Source: Vulcanimicrobiota bacterium
GTDB taxonomy: Bacteria > Vulcanimicrobiota > Xenobia > Xenobiales > JADMJV01
NCBI GenBank assembly: GCA_019637395.1
Contig: JAHBVR010000002.1
Location: 195,495 to 259,494, forward strand
Length of the DNA: 64,000 nucleotides
Direction: 5' to 3'
A program made the translations under genes and the position numbers. The notes under the pieces are model-generated. The model did not search any database and was not told the origin of the DNA. It saw only the letters and a program-made list of their open reading frames with translations. This document shows positions 7,999-16,045 of this stretch, in pieces. Every line of letters begins with the position of its first letter. Position 1 is the stretch's first letter.

Positions 7999-8811
7999 GT
8001 GCCTTTCATCCTGATGCACCTGGCCTGCCTGCCGGTGCTCTGGTGCGGCGTCTCCAAGCTGGCCATCGGCCTGTGCTTTTTTAACTATGTGATTCGCATG
8101 TTCGGCATTACGGCCGGCTATCACCGTTATTTTAGCCATCGCTCCTTTAAAACAAGCCGGACCTTCCAGTTCGTGCTGGCCTGGTTGGGGGCTTGTTCCG
8201 CTCAGTTGGGACCGCTCTGGTGGGCGGCTCACCACCGCCACCACCATCAGCACTCGGATACCGAGAAAGATGCCCACACTCCCGGATTGAAAGGGTTTTT
8301 GTGGTCGCATATGGGCTGGATTTTTTGCTCCAGGTACCATGTGACTCATTATGACCGCGTGCGCGACTTCGCGGGCTATCGCGAATTGCGTTTCGTGGAG
8401 CGCAACTGGCTTTTGCCGCCCACTTTGCTGGCCGTTTCCACCCTGGTTTGGGGATGGTGGCTGGGCCGCTTCGCCCCCGAGTGGGGCACCAACGGCCTGC
8501 AACTGCTGACCTGGGGCTTTTTTGTCAGCACCTTTCTGCTTTACCACGCTACTTTCTGCATCAATTCCATGGCCCACCTGTGGGGCAGCCGGCGTTATCC
8601 CACTAAGGACGATAGCCGCAACAACTGGATGCTGGCGCTGGTCACTCTGGGAGAAGGCTGGCACAACAATCATCATCAGTACCCTTCCTCGGAGCGCCAG
8701 GGATTTTACTGGTGGGAAGTCGACGCCACCCATTACCTCTTACAAGTGCTGGCCTGGCTCGGCCTCGTCTGGGACCTGCGCCAGCCTCCTGAAGCGGCTT
8801 ACCGGCGATGA
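7999..8811 (+). CDS. Acyl-CoA / acyl-lipid desaturase
   Basis: This is a membrane di-iron fatty acid desaturase (stearoyl-CoA delta-9 type). Three histidine boxes are visible: HRYFSH, HHRHHHQH and GWHNNHH. Hydrophobic stretches lie near the N-terminus and at residues about 130-185. It probably makes the double bond used by the flanking CFA-type enzymes. The GTG at 7999 has GGAG 7 nt upstream. However, the frame is open further upstream, and codons encoding PDRIAWSRTVPF resemble a normal family N-terminus. A non-canonical CTG at 7948 preceded by AAGGAG (7934-7939) is an alternative start. The end overlaps the next gene (ATGA). Confidence 0.87.
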   Translation: MPFILMHLACLPVLWCGVSKLAIGLCFFNYVIRMFGITAGYHRYFSHRSFKTSRTFQFVLAWLGACSAQLGPLWWAAHHRHHHQHSDTEKDAHTPGLKGFLWSHMGWIFCSRYHVTHYDRVRDFAGYRELRFVERNWLLPPTLLAVSTLVWGWWLGRFAPEWGTNGLQLLTWGFFVSTFLLYHATFCINSMAHLWGSRRYPTKDDSRNNWMLALVTLGEGWHNNHHQYPSSERQGFYWWEVDATHYLLQVLAWLGLVWDLRQPPEAAYRR

Positions 8812-9584
8812 GCCTTTTTTTGATCGCACTGGGGTTTTGTTCGGCTTTCATGGCCCTGCTCTGGCTCATGCAGCGCTTCTTTACGCAGAACGCGGCCCTG
8901 GTCGACCTGGGCTGGACGCTCTTGGTTCCCTTGCTGCACCTCTATTTCGCCTGGTTCTCCGGAGGAGATCGGGGGCGCGGGTTGTGGCTGGCCGCCATGG
9001 CCTGTCTTTGGGGAGCCCGTCTGGGCGCACACCTTTTCTGGACCCGGCTCCGCCCGGGTCTGGAAGAGGAGGGGCGTTATAAGAAGCTGCGAGAGGAATG
9101 GGGTGCCGGCTTTCAGAGCAAACTCTTCTGGTTTTATCAGACGCAAGCGCTGGCTGCCTTTCTGCTGGTGGCCGTCTTCTGGCCGTGCTACCGCGACGGT
9201 CGTTCGGCTCTCGGGTTTTATGAGCTGGCTGGCGCCCTGCTCTTCGCCGTCGGGCTGAGTGGCGGAGCTCTGGCCGACGCTCAGTTGGCCGCCTTCAAAA
9301 AACGTTCCCGGCCTGGTGAGGTGTGCCAGGAAGGTCTCTGGAATTATTCGCGCCACCCCAATTACTTCTTCGAAACGGTGCTCTGGTTCGGCTGGGCCAC
9401 GTTCGCGTTGGCCAGTCCCGGGGGAAGTTGGGCGCTGCTGGCGCCGCTGACTCTTTTGCACCTGGTGCTGAACGTCACCGGAATCCCTCCCACCGAGCAG
9501 CAGGCGCTGCGCAGCAAGGGCCACGCTTATCGCGAATATCAGCGCACCACCAGCGCCTTCGTGCCCTGGCGCAAGCGCCCATGA
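8808..9584 (+). CDS. DUF1295 family membrane protein (steroid 5-alpha-reductase-like)
   Basis: This 258-residue polytopic membrane protein carries the C-terminal family signature WNYSRHPNYFFE followed by GTP-free hydrophobic helices. The fold family includes steroid 5-alpha reductases and isoprenylcysteine methyltransferases. In many genomes DUF1295 genes sit with CFA synthases and LitR/CarH regulators. A role in reducing or otherwise finishing a modified acyl chain is inference. The gene is coupled by 4-base overlaps (ATGA) to the desaturase upstream and the methyltransferase downstream. Confidence 0.8.
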   Translation: MSLFLIALGFCSAFMALLWLMQRFFTQNAALVDLGWTLLVPLLHLYFAWFSGGDRGRGLWLAAMACLWGARLGAHLFWTRLRPGLEEEGRYKKLREEWGAGFQSKLFWFYQTQALAAFLLVAVFWPCYRDGRSALGFYELAGALLFAVGLSGGALADAQLAAFKKRSRPGEVCQEGLWNYSRHPNYFFETVLWFGWATFALASPGGSWALLAPLTLLHLVLNVTGIPPTEQQALRSKGHAYREYQRTTSAFVPWRKRP

Positions 9585-10681
9585 GCCTCCTCCTCAAGGC
9601 CATGGAATGGGTGTGGCCGGGGGATTTCCTGGTGCGGCGCGCCATTCGTGGCTTGAACCGAGCTCGTCTGCGCGAACTTCGCCAGGGTGGCCTGGAAGGC
9701 CAGCTCCGGCGCAAGCAGGCCTTGTTGGAGCAACTGCGCTCCAGTCCGCTGGCCGTCGTTCCCGAGCAGGCCAATGAGCAGCACTACGAGGTCCCGGCCG
9801 CCTTCTTCGAGGCCATGCTGGGACCTCACTTAAAATACAGTTCGGGCTACTGGCCGGACGGTGTGGCCAGCCTGGAGGCCTCCGAGCTGGCCATGCTGGA
9901 GCTGTATCTGGAGCGAGCTCAACTGCAGGACGGTCAGCGCATCCTGGACCTGGGCTGCGGTTGGGGCTCGCTCTCGCTGTTTCTGGCCGAGCGTTTTCCC
10001 ACCAGCCGCCTTCTGGGTGTTTCGAACTCCGCTTCCCAGCGTGCCTTTATTCTGGGACGAGCGGCCGAACGCGGGCTGACCAACCTGGAGATCTGGACCT
10101 GCGATATCAATCATCTGGAGCTTCCCGCGGCCGAGTTCGATCGTATCGTCAGCGTCGAAATGCTCGAACATGTGCGCAACTACGCGGCCGTCTTCCAGTT
10201 GTTGAGCCGGGCTCTGAAGCCCGACGGCAAGCTCTTCGTACACGTCTTTGCCCATCGCGAACACGCCTACACCTTCGAGCCGAGAGGGCAGGGGGGAGTG
10301 GCCGGCGACTGGATGGAGCGGGAGTTCTTTAGCGGCGGCACCATGCCGAGTTTGGACCTCCTGGCGCATTTCTGCGGGCCGCTCCGGGTCGAGGCGCAGT
10401 GGGCCGTCAGTGGCGCCCACTACCGGCGCACGGCCGACGCCTGGCTGGCACAAATGCGCCGCCGGCGCGCCCTGGTGGTGCCGCTGCTGCGGCGGACTTA
10501 TGGGCGTTCCTGGCGGCGCACCTGGCTGGGCTGGCAGTTGTTTCTACTGGCCTGCTCCGAGCTCTTCGGCTACCAACACGGCCAGCAGTGGTGCGTGCAC
10601 CACCTGCGCTTTAGCCCTGTTCCTGCAGATGCGCTTCCAGAAACCAGAGCCACTGGTCCAGATCACGCTGCACGTCGATGA
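9581..10681 (+). CDS. Second CFA-synthase-like SAM methyltransferase
   Basis: This 366-residue class I methyltransferase of the CFA synthase superfamily has the SAM motif LDLGCGWGSLSL, NQHYEVPAAFFEAMLGP-type N-terminal features (here NEQHYEVPAAFFEAML) and VEMLEHVRNYA. The segment LFVHVFAHREHAYTF and GGTMPS resembles the branch that includes plant coclaurine-N-methyltransferase-like proteins, not the branch of the fused enzyme at 5948. The two paralogues therefore probably do different steps. The start ATG at 9581 overlaps the DUF1295 stop. The last 71 bases overlap the convergent dps gene, and the C-terminal tail is probably not conserved. Confidence 0.82.
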   Translation: MSLLLKAMEWVWPGDFLVRRAIRGLNRARLRELRQGGLEGQLRRKQALLEQLRSSPLAVVPEQANEQHYEVPAAFFEAMLGPHLKYSSGYWPDGVASLEASELAMLELYLERAQLQDGQRILDLGCGWGSLSLFLAERFPTSRLLGVSNSASQRAFILGRAAERGLTNLEIWTCDINHLELPAAEFDRIVSVEMLEHVRNYAAVFQLLSRALKPDGKLFVHVFAHREHAYTFEPRGQGGVAGDWMEREFFSGGTMPSLDLLAHFCGPLRVEAQWAVSGAHYRRTADAWLAQMRRRRALVVPLLRRTYGRSWRRTWLGWQLFLLACSELFGYQHGQQWCVHHLRFSPVPADALPETRATGPDHAARR

Positions 10682-11126
10682 GCATATCGGAAGTAGCCGC
10701 GTCTCCGGCCTTATCCGAGACGTCAATGCCTTCGCGCACGCTGTTGCCGACGGCTGCGTAGCGCTCGGTCAACGCCTTGAGCATCTCCCGTCCGGCCAGG
10801 ATGTCGGTCGGGAATTCCTTGACCTTGCTGTTGGCAGCCGCCATACGTGCGGTGCCGTTGGCGTAGCCGCCCATGGCGGTGATGCGCTCGGCCACCACGT
10901 CCACATACTTCTCGAGGCCTTCGGCGAAGCTGTCGAAGAGCAAGTGGAGGGCGTGGAAGTGAGGTCCCTTGACGTTCCAGTGAGCCTGCTTGGTCTGGCT
11001 CATCAGGTCGAAAAGGTCGGCCAGATGCTGATTGAGCATGGGGATCATCTTCTGGCGAATTTCCGGTTTCAGTCCGATACTGGTGTGAATTTTGGTTTTT
11101 GAATGTCCGTTGGTCATGGTAGCCAT
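10611..11126 (-). CDS. dps: Dps family DNA-binding ferritin-like protein
   Basis: This is a starvation/oxidative-stress miniferritin that sequesters iron using H2O2 and protects DNA. The inter-subunit ferroxidase signature is complete: QAHWNVKGPHFHALHLLFD followed by EGLEKYVDVVAER. The N-terminal tail MATMTNGHSKTK is short and basic, as in DNA-binding Dps. The start at 11126 is set by AGGAGGT at 11140-11134, 7 nt upstream; an upstream in-frame start would add non-family residues. The protein is 171 residues. It converges on, and overlaps, the last gene of the lipid-modification operon, a sensible place for a photo-oxidative stress gene. Confidence 0.95.
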   Translation of the reverse strand: MATMTNGHSKTKIHTSIGLKPEIRQKMIPMLNQHLADLFDLMSQTKQAHWNVKGPHFHALHLLFDSFAEGLEKYVDVVAERITAMGGYANGTARMAAANSKVKEFPTDILAGREMLKALTERYAAVGNSVREGIDVSDKAGDAATSDMLIDVQRDLDQWLWFLEAHLQEQG

Positions 11127-11242
11127 GGGTCGTACCTCCTGGGTTTGCTGTGGCCTATAGCTTATTCCGGCCCCATCCGGGAACCCAGAAACCGGAATCA
11201 TCCGCCAGGGGGATCGGGATCCCGCGTAGAATTTTCTTCATT

Positions 11243-12016
11243 ATGAGAATGGCTGCGCTGGGGTGCGCCCTGTTTTGCGTTGGACTGGCGGCCGCCCAAC
11301 CCGTCTACACCAACAGCGATGTGAATGCCATGAAAGCGCGCTACGTGCCCAGAGTGGCGCCCAAGTTACCGGCTCACTACCCGTCCGAGTTCGATGCCCG
11401 GCCTTTGGAAAAACCCAAGTATGTGCCCTGGATGTTGCCTTACCAGGAGTGGACGGAAGAGTATCGGGCCTATTTCCAGCGCCATTCTCACGACCCCAGC
11501 GTGGAGCTGCAGCCGACTCTGATCTGCATGCACTATACGGTCACCGACAATGCCCGGTCGGTTTGGGAGAGTTTCAACCGCGGCTGCTACATGTCCAACG
11601 GCAACAAGGGTTCTATCTTTGGCCACGTCAGCACCCACCTGATCATCGACAAGGACGGCACCGTCTATCAGCTATTGCCCTTTAACCGCCGTTGCACCGG
11701 GGCCTACGGAGTCAACCACAAGGCCATTTCCATCGAGATGATCGCCACCACCGAGCCGGACCTGCTCTCGCGCAGCCAGCAGATCTGGTCCTCGTTTTGC
11801 GTGGTCCGTGATCTGATGAAGCGTTACCATATCGGGCTTTCAGGCATTATCGCGCATTACGAGGTCAGTCAGGGCGTGAGCGTGGTGCCGGACTACCTTG
11901 ACTACAACGATCCGGACTGTCCTGACCGGTATCCCGCCAAATTTTTTCGCTCTGACCCGGGGCCCACTTATATGTCCTGGTTGCGCAGTTATTTACAGAA
12001 GTTCCCCCCTGGATGA
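11243..12016 (+). CDS. Secreted N-acetylmuramoyl-L-alanine amidase (Amidase_2/PGRP)
   Basis: This is a predicted exported, zinc-dependent cell-wall amidase of 257 residues. A signal peptide (MRMAALGCALFCVGLAAAQP) is followed by an Amidase_2 domain. The domain has zinc-ligand candidates in CMHYTVTD, GIIAHYEVSQG and DPDCPDRYP, plus the THLIIDKDGTVYQLLP strand typical of the fold. ATG 11243 is chosen because it gives an intact signal peptide. The stop overlaps the start of the OPT transporter gene (ATGA). This coupling suggests recycling or uptake of peptides released from peptidoglycan, which is inference. Confidence 0.88.
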   Translation: MRMAALGCALFCVGLAAAQPVYTNSDVNAMKARYVPRVAPKLPAHYPSEFDARPLEKPKYVPWMLPYQEWTEEYRAYFQRHSHDPSVELQPTLICMHYTVTDNARSVWESFNRGCYMSNGNKGSIFGHVSTHLIIDKDGTVYQLLPFNRRCTGAYGVNHKAISIEMIATTEPDLLSRSQQIWSSFCVVRDLMKRYHIGLSGIIAHYEVSQGVSVVPDYLDYNDPDCPDRYPAKFFRSDPGPTYMSWLRSYLQKFPPG

Positions 12017-13959
12017 GCGAACCATTCCAGCCCTACGTCTCCGAAGCTGAGAATATCGCGGAGTTCACCTGGACGGCCCTGCTCTTGGGAGCCCTGCAGG
12101 CCATTTTCTTCGGCGTAGCCGACGCCTATCTGGCTCTTAAGCTGGGTATGACGGTGGGCGCTTCGATTCCGGCCGCGGTCATCTCCATGTCGATCTTGCG
12201 CGGACTGCTGCGCCGCGGTACGGTTTTAGAAAACAACCTGGTGCAAAACATGGCCTCGGTCGGTGAATCGTTGGCGGCCGGTGCCACTTTTACCATCCCG
12301 GCTCTTTATTTGCTGCGAGCTTCCCTGCCCCCGGGCGAGGCGGCGCCCTTCCAGTTGACTCTGCCCCAGGTCTACTTCATCACCTGCATCGGCGGCCTGA
12401 TGGGTATCTTTTTTATGATTCCCATGCGCCGTTATCTGATTGTCAAGGAACACGGTAAGCTGCGTTATCCCGAGGGCACGGCCTGCGCCGAGGTGCTCAT
12501 GGCGGGGGATAAAGGCGGGCAATCGGCGGGCACGGTCTTCGCCGCCATCGGCGTGGCCGGACTTTTCCGCATCGCCGAGAACGCCCTCGGGCTCTTTAAA
12601 GAAATCGTGGTCTGGCCGGTCAAGACGCTGGCCACCAACTTGAGTTTCGACCTGTTACCCTCGCTGATGGCGGTGGGCTTTATTCTGGGCCTGGAAACCT
12701 GCGGGATCATGCTGGCTGGCGCTGCCCTGGGTTGGTTTGTCATCATCCCCCTGATCGGTTTCTTCGGCCATGGTCTGGCGGCTCCGCTGCCTCCCGGCGA
12801 GGTCTTGATTTCGGCCATGACCCCGGACGATCTCTGGGCCCATTACCTGCGCTACATCGGTGCGGGCGCGGTGGCTTTCGGCGGTCTGGTCAGTTTATGC
12901 AAGGCCCTGCCCACCATCTGGGAGTCGGTGGCGGCTGTCTTCGGGGAACTGCGCAGCGCCTCCCAGGGGACGGTTGAAGAGAAGGGCCGCACTTCCCGGG
13001 ACATGCCGCTCAAGTTTGTGCTGGCCGCCTGGATGGTCATTTTTATAGCCATTGCCCTCAACAAAGGCATCAATCCGACCGGGGTGATCGGCGCTCTGCT
13101 GACGGTGGTTTTCGCCTTCTTCTTCGTGACCGTTTCCTCGCGTATCGTGGGTATCGTGGGCACCACCTCGATGCCGCTTTCGGGCATGACCATCGGAGCT
13201 CTGCTGGTTACCTGCCTGGTGGTCAAGGCCGCCGGCTACCTGGGCACCGTGGGTATGGGCGCCTCGCTGGTGGTGGCGGCCATGGTCTGTATCGCCATCT
13301 CCATGGGCGGGGACATTTCTCAGGACCTGAAAATCGGTTTTTTGTTGGGGGCTACGCCGCGCTGGGTGCAGGTGACCCAGGTCATCAGCGTGCTCATCTC
13401 CTCGGCCTCGGTATGCTTGCTGGTCAACATGATGGCTCCCCAGGTGATCGACCACACTTACAAGGCGCCTCAGGCCAATCTGTTGTTCCTGATCACCCAG
13501 GGCGTCATCGGCGGCAATCTTCCCTGGGTGCCGGTGATGATCGGCATGTGTATCGCCGCCTGCGTGGAGATGATGGGGATCGGCAGCTTGCCCTTCGCGG
13601 TCGGGCTCTATCTACCGTTGGAGTTGACCACCACGCTGGTGTTCGGCGGTCTGATCCACTGGTATTTTCACAAAGTCTATCCCGAGAAGCGCCATAAGGT
13701 GCTCTACGATCACGGTCTGCTGGTCTGCTCGGGCCTGGTGGCCGGCGATGCCCTGGTGGGCGTGCTGCTGGTAGGCCTGGGCAACTACGGCCTGGATTTG
13801 AGCGTAACCAGCTTTCCGTTCAAGGAATCCCAGGCATTTTCATGCGCTTGCTTTGCGTTGCTCTGTCTCTACCTCTTTGGGGAAGTGCGCAAGGCCGCCT
13901 GGCGGCCCGAGCAGTTCGAGGCGGAAAATCCTATCGGCGTAGCCGAACCCGAGAGCTAA
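12013..13959 (+). CDS. OPT family oligopeptide transporter
   Basis: This 648-residue polytopic membrane protein is of the oligopeptide transporter family, which moves small peptides or metal chelates with protons. The N-terminal block LGALQAIFFGVADAYLALKLGMTVGASIPAAV and the ENNLVQNMASVGESLAAGATFTIPAL segment are family hallmarks (each quoted piece is part of a longer conserved run). Around 14-16 hydrophobic helices are visible. It overlaps the amidase gene by 4 bases, so a peptide from cell-wall turnover is a reasonable substrate guess. The last codons overlap the convergent kinase gene by 4 bases. Confidence 0.9.
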   Translation: MSEPFQPYVSEAENIAEFTWTALLLGALQAIFFGVADAYLALKLGMTVGASIPAAVISMSILRGLLRRGTVLENNLVQNMASVGESLAAGATFTIPALYLLRASLPPGEAAPFQLTLPQVYFITCIGGLMGIFFMIPMRRYLIVKEHGKLRYPEGTACAEVLMAGDKGGQSAGTVFAAIGVAGLFRIAENALGLFKEIVVWPVKTLATNLSFDLLPSLMAVGFILGLETCGIMLAGAALGWFVIIPLIGFFGHGLAAPLPPGEVLISAMTPDDLWAHYLRYIGAGAVAFGGLVSLCKALPTIWESVAAVFGELRSASQGTVEEKGRTSRDMPLKFVLAAWMVIFIAIALNKGINPTGVIGALLTVVFAFFFVTVSSRIVGIVGTTSMPLSGMTIGALLVTCLVVKAAGYLGTVGMGASLVVAAMVCIAISMGGDISQDLKIGFLLGATPRWVQVTQVISVLISSASVCLLVNMMAPQVIDHTYKAPQANLLFLITQGVIGGNLPWVPVMIGMCIAACVEMMGIGSLPFAVGLYLPLELTTTLVFGGLIHWYFHKVYPEKRHKVLYDHGLLVCSGLVAGDALVGVLLVGLGNYGLDLSVTSFPFKESQAFSCACFALLCLYLFGEVRKAAWRPEQFEAENPIGVAEPES

Positions 13960-15074
13960 GGAATCCCAGCCCTCTCCATCTCTCCGCTCAAAGAGCGGTT
14001 CCAGGTTTCCATCACCAGGTCGTGAAGTTCGGCTTCGGCGGCTTCCAGGCGGCGGACCAGTTCGAACTGGCTGCGGGCGCGCTGGAGGTTGTGTTCGGGA
14101 TGATGGACCCTGAAATAGAGGTCGCCCTCCAGGTAGTCGGTAAGAAAGCGGATACCCACTTCCAGGGTCATCAGGATGGCGGAAAAAGCCAGGTGTTCGA
14201 CTTCGCGCTCGGTGAGAAAGTGGCGGCCCGCCTCCAGGTAGCCCTGGCAAATTCCTGAGAAGAGGTGGCGATCGAAGTCGACCCGCTCCAGGTCTTCCTC
14301 GTCCTCGGCGGCGGTGGCGCAGCCGGTCCGGATCATGTCGCCGAAGTCATAATGCACCAGACCGGGCATGACGGTGTCCAGATCCAGTACGCAAAGCGGT
14401 TCGTTGCCGGCCTCGTCGAACATCAGATTGTTTAGCTTGGTGTCGTTGTGGGTGATGCGCTCGGGGATTTCGCCGCGGCGCTGGCAGTCCACCAGCCTTC
14501 CCACGCGGGGCTGGCGTTTTTGGGCGAAGTCGAGCTCTCGCTGGGCCAGGGAGCGCCGGCGTTGGGGGTCGGCCTGGGCCACGTGGAGCAGTCGCGCCAG
14601 GCGGCGCGGAGTGTGGTGGAAGTCCACGATGGTTTCATGAAGGCGAGGATGGGGGAGGTCGGCCAGTAAGGCCTGGAATTCGCCGAAAGAACGGCCCACG
14701 AAGTAGGCCTGGCGGTGGGTTTGCAGCTGATCGTAGCTTTGCATAGGATGGAGGCGCGAGTACATTCGCCAGTATTGGCCTTTATCGTCGACGTGGAGTG
14801 ACCGTCCCTGGCGGGTATGGATGACCCGCAGGCTGCGCTGATGGCAGTCGGGCAGGTGGGCGACTTTGTTCTGCAGATGTTGGGTCACCCGCACGATATT
14901 GTCCATCACCCATTCGGGCCGCGGAAATACGAAGTGGTTGAGACGTTGCAGCACATGATCGGGTCCGTCGGCGAAAGCCACCAAAAAAGTATCGTTGATG
15001 TGGCCGCGGCCGAGCGGACTGATACGCATGACCTTACGGGGACAGTCGAAATGCTGGGCGATGTCTACTTCCAT
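13956..15074 (-). CDS. APH-family sugar kinase (NahK-like)
   Basis: This is a phosphotransferase of the aminoglycoside-phosphotransferase/choline-kinase fold, 372 residues. The catalytic loop THNDTKLNNLMFD and the metal-binding segment VLDLDTVMPGLVHYDFGD closely resemble bifidobacterial N-acetylhexosamine 1-kinase. The N-terminal nucleotide loop is GRGHINDTFLV. It is downstream of, and overlaps by 10 bases, a nucleotidyltransferase gene on the same strand. Together they could salvage a free sugar as sugar-1-phosphate and then activate it with a nucleotide. The exact sugar is not determined. Confidence 0.8.
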   Translation of the reverse strand: MEVDIAQHFDCPRKVMRISPLGRGHINDTFLVAFADGPDHVLQRLNHFVFPRPEWVMDNIVRVTQHLQNKVAHLPDCHQRSLRVIHTRQGRSLHVDDKGQYWRMYSRLHPMQSYDQLQTHRQAYFVGRSFGEFQALLADLPHPRLHETIVDFHHTPRRLARLLHVAQADPQRRRSLAQRELDFAQKRQPRVGRLVDCQRRGEIPERITHNDTKLNNLMFDEAGNEPLCVLDLDTVMPGLVHYDFGDMIRTGCATAAEDEEDLERVDFDRHLFSGICQGYLEAGRHFLTEREVEHLAFSAILMTLEVGIRFLTDYLEGDLYFRVHHPEHNLQRARSQFELVRRLEAAEAELHDLVMETWNRSLSGEMERAGIP

Positions 15075-15952
15075 AATTGCTCCGGATACTGGCCGGCGGC
15101 GATGCGTTTGCGCACCTCCTCGACCACTCTGGGTTTGTCGTCGGGATAGGTCACGCCAAACCAGCTTTCCGGACTGGTCAGAACTTGGACCCGGCCACGA
15201 CCTTCTCGGATGATTCGATCCAGTACGCTGGGAATATAGAGTTCTCCTTTGGCTCCCGGATTCGAATTGAGAAAAATTCTAAACTGCGACTCCAACTCCT
15301 GGAAAATGGAAGGTTGTAAACCCCAAAAGTTCATGGAAACCACTTCCTCGCCGGTCAGCGCCTGCGGACCACCCTCGGCTTCCTGAGAAACGGCCCCGGT
15401 TGGGGTGGGCTCGATCTTGGTGTGTTCGACCACCCGCAGCAAGTGGTTTTGTTCGTCGGTCTGGCAGAGGCCGCGCGAGACGCTGCCGAACTCGGAAAGA
15501 GTGTTGGCCAGGCGGAAGCCGGCCATAGCGTAACCATTGGACTTTTGCAGGTGTTCACTGAGCAACTGATAGGAGCGGGGACCGTAATAGTCGTCGGCGT
15601 TGATGGCCAGGAACGGACCCTTGACCAGCTCGCGGGTGGCCCAAATGGCCTGGCCGGTCCCCCAGGGTTTGCTGCGCCCCGGATCGGGGCTGCATCCCTC
15701 AGGAACATCAGTGAGTTCCTGGTAGGCGTAGTCCAGCGGGATTTTCCCGCGTAGCCGCGAGCCGATGTGTTCTTCGAAAGCCTCTTCCAGGTCGCGACGG
15801 ATCACGCAGACAATGCGTTCGAATCCGGCCGCCAGGGCATCGTAAACCGAGTATTCCAGCAAGATCTCGGCGTGGGGACCAACCGGATCCACTTGCTTTA
15901 AACCCCCATAGCGACTGCCCATGCCGGCCGCCAGCACTACTAAAGTAAGCAC
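15065..15952 (-). CDS. Sugar-1-phosphate nucleotidyltransferase
   Basis: This is a nucleotide-sugar pyrophosphorylase-like enzyme of 295 residues. The GT-A signature LAAGMGSRYGGLKQ is at the N-terminus, GTGQAIWATRELV forms the base/sugar site, and AINADDYYG contains the metal-binding Asp. The GTG start at 15952 is preferred to an upstream start, because GGAGG lies 9 nt before it and the upstream residues are non-family. The gene is followed by the NahK-like kinase with a 10-base overlap, so the pair likely works on the same sugar. It diverges from the Ser/Thr kinase gene. Confidence 0.85.
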   Translation of the reverse strand: MLTLVVLAAGMGSRYGGLKQVDPVGPHAEILLEYSVYDALAAGFERIVCVIRRDLEEAFEEHIGSRLRGKIPLDYAYQELTDVPEGCSPDPGRSKPWGTGQAIWATRELVKGPFLAINADDYYGPRSYQLLSEHLQKSNGYAMAGFRLANTLSEFGSVSRGLCQTDEQNHLLRVVEHTKIEPTPTGAVSQEAEGGPQALTGEEVVSMNFWGLQPSIFQELESQFRIFLNSNPGAKGELYIPSVLDRIIREGRGRVQVLTSPESWFGVTYPDDKPRVVEEVRKRIAAGQYPEQLWK

Positions 15953-16045
15953 CGTTCCTATCCTCCGGCCGCGGCGTTCACGTTTTTTGCCTCGGGCTCC
16001 TGCGCCCGCAGGACCTGATCGGCGGGGACGGAAGCAAGCAGAGCA

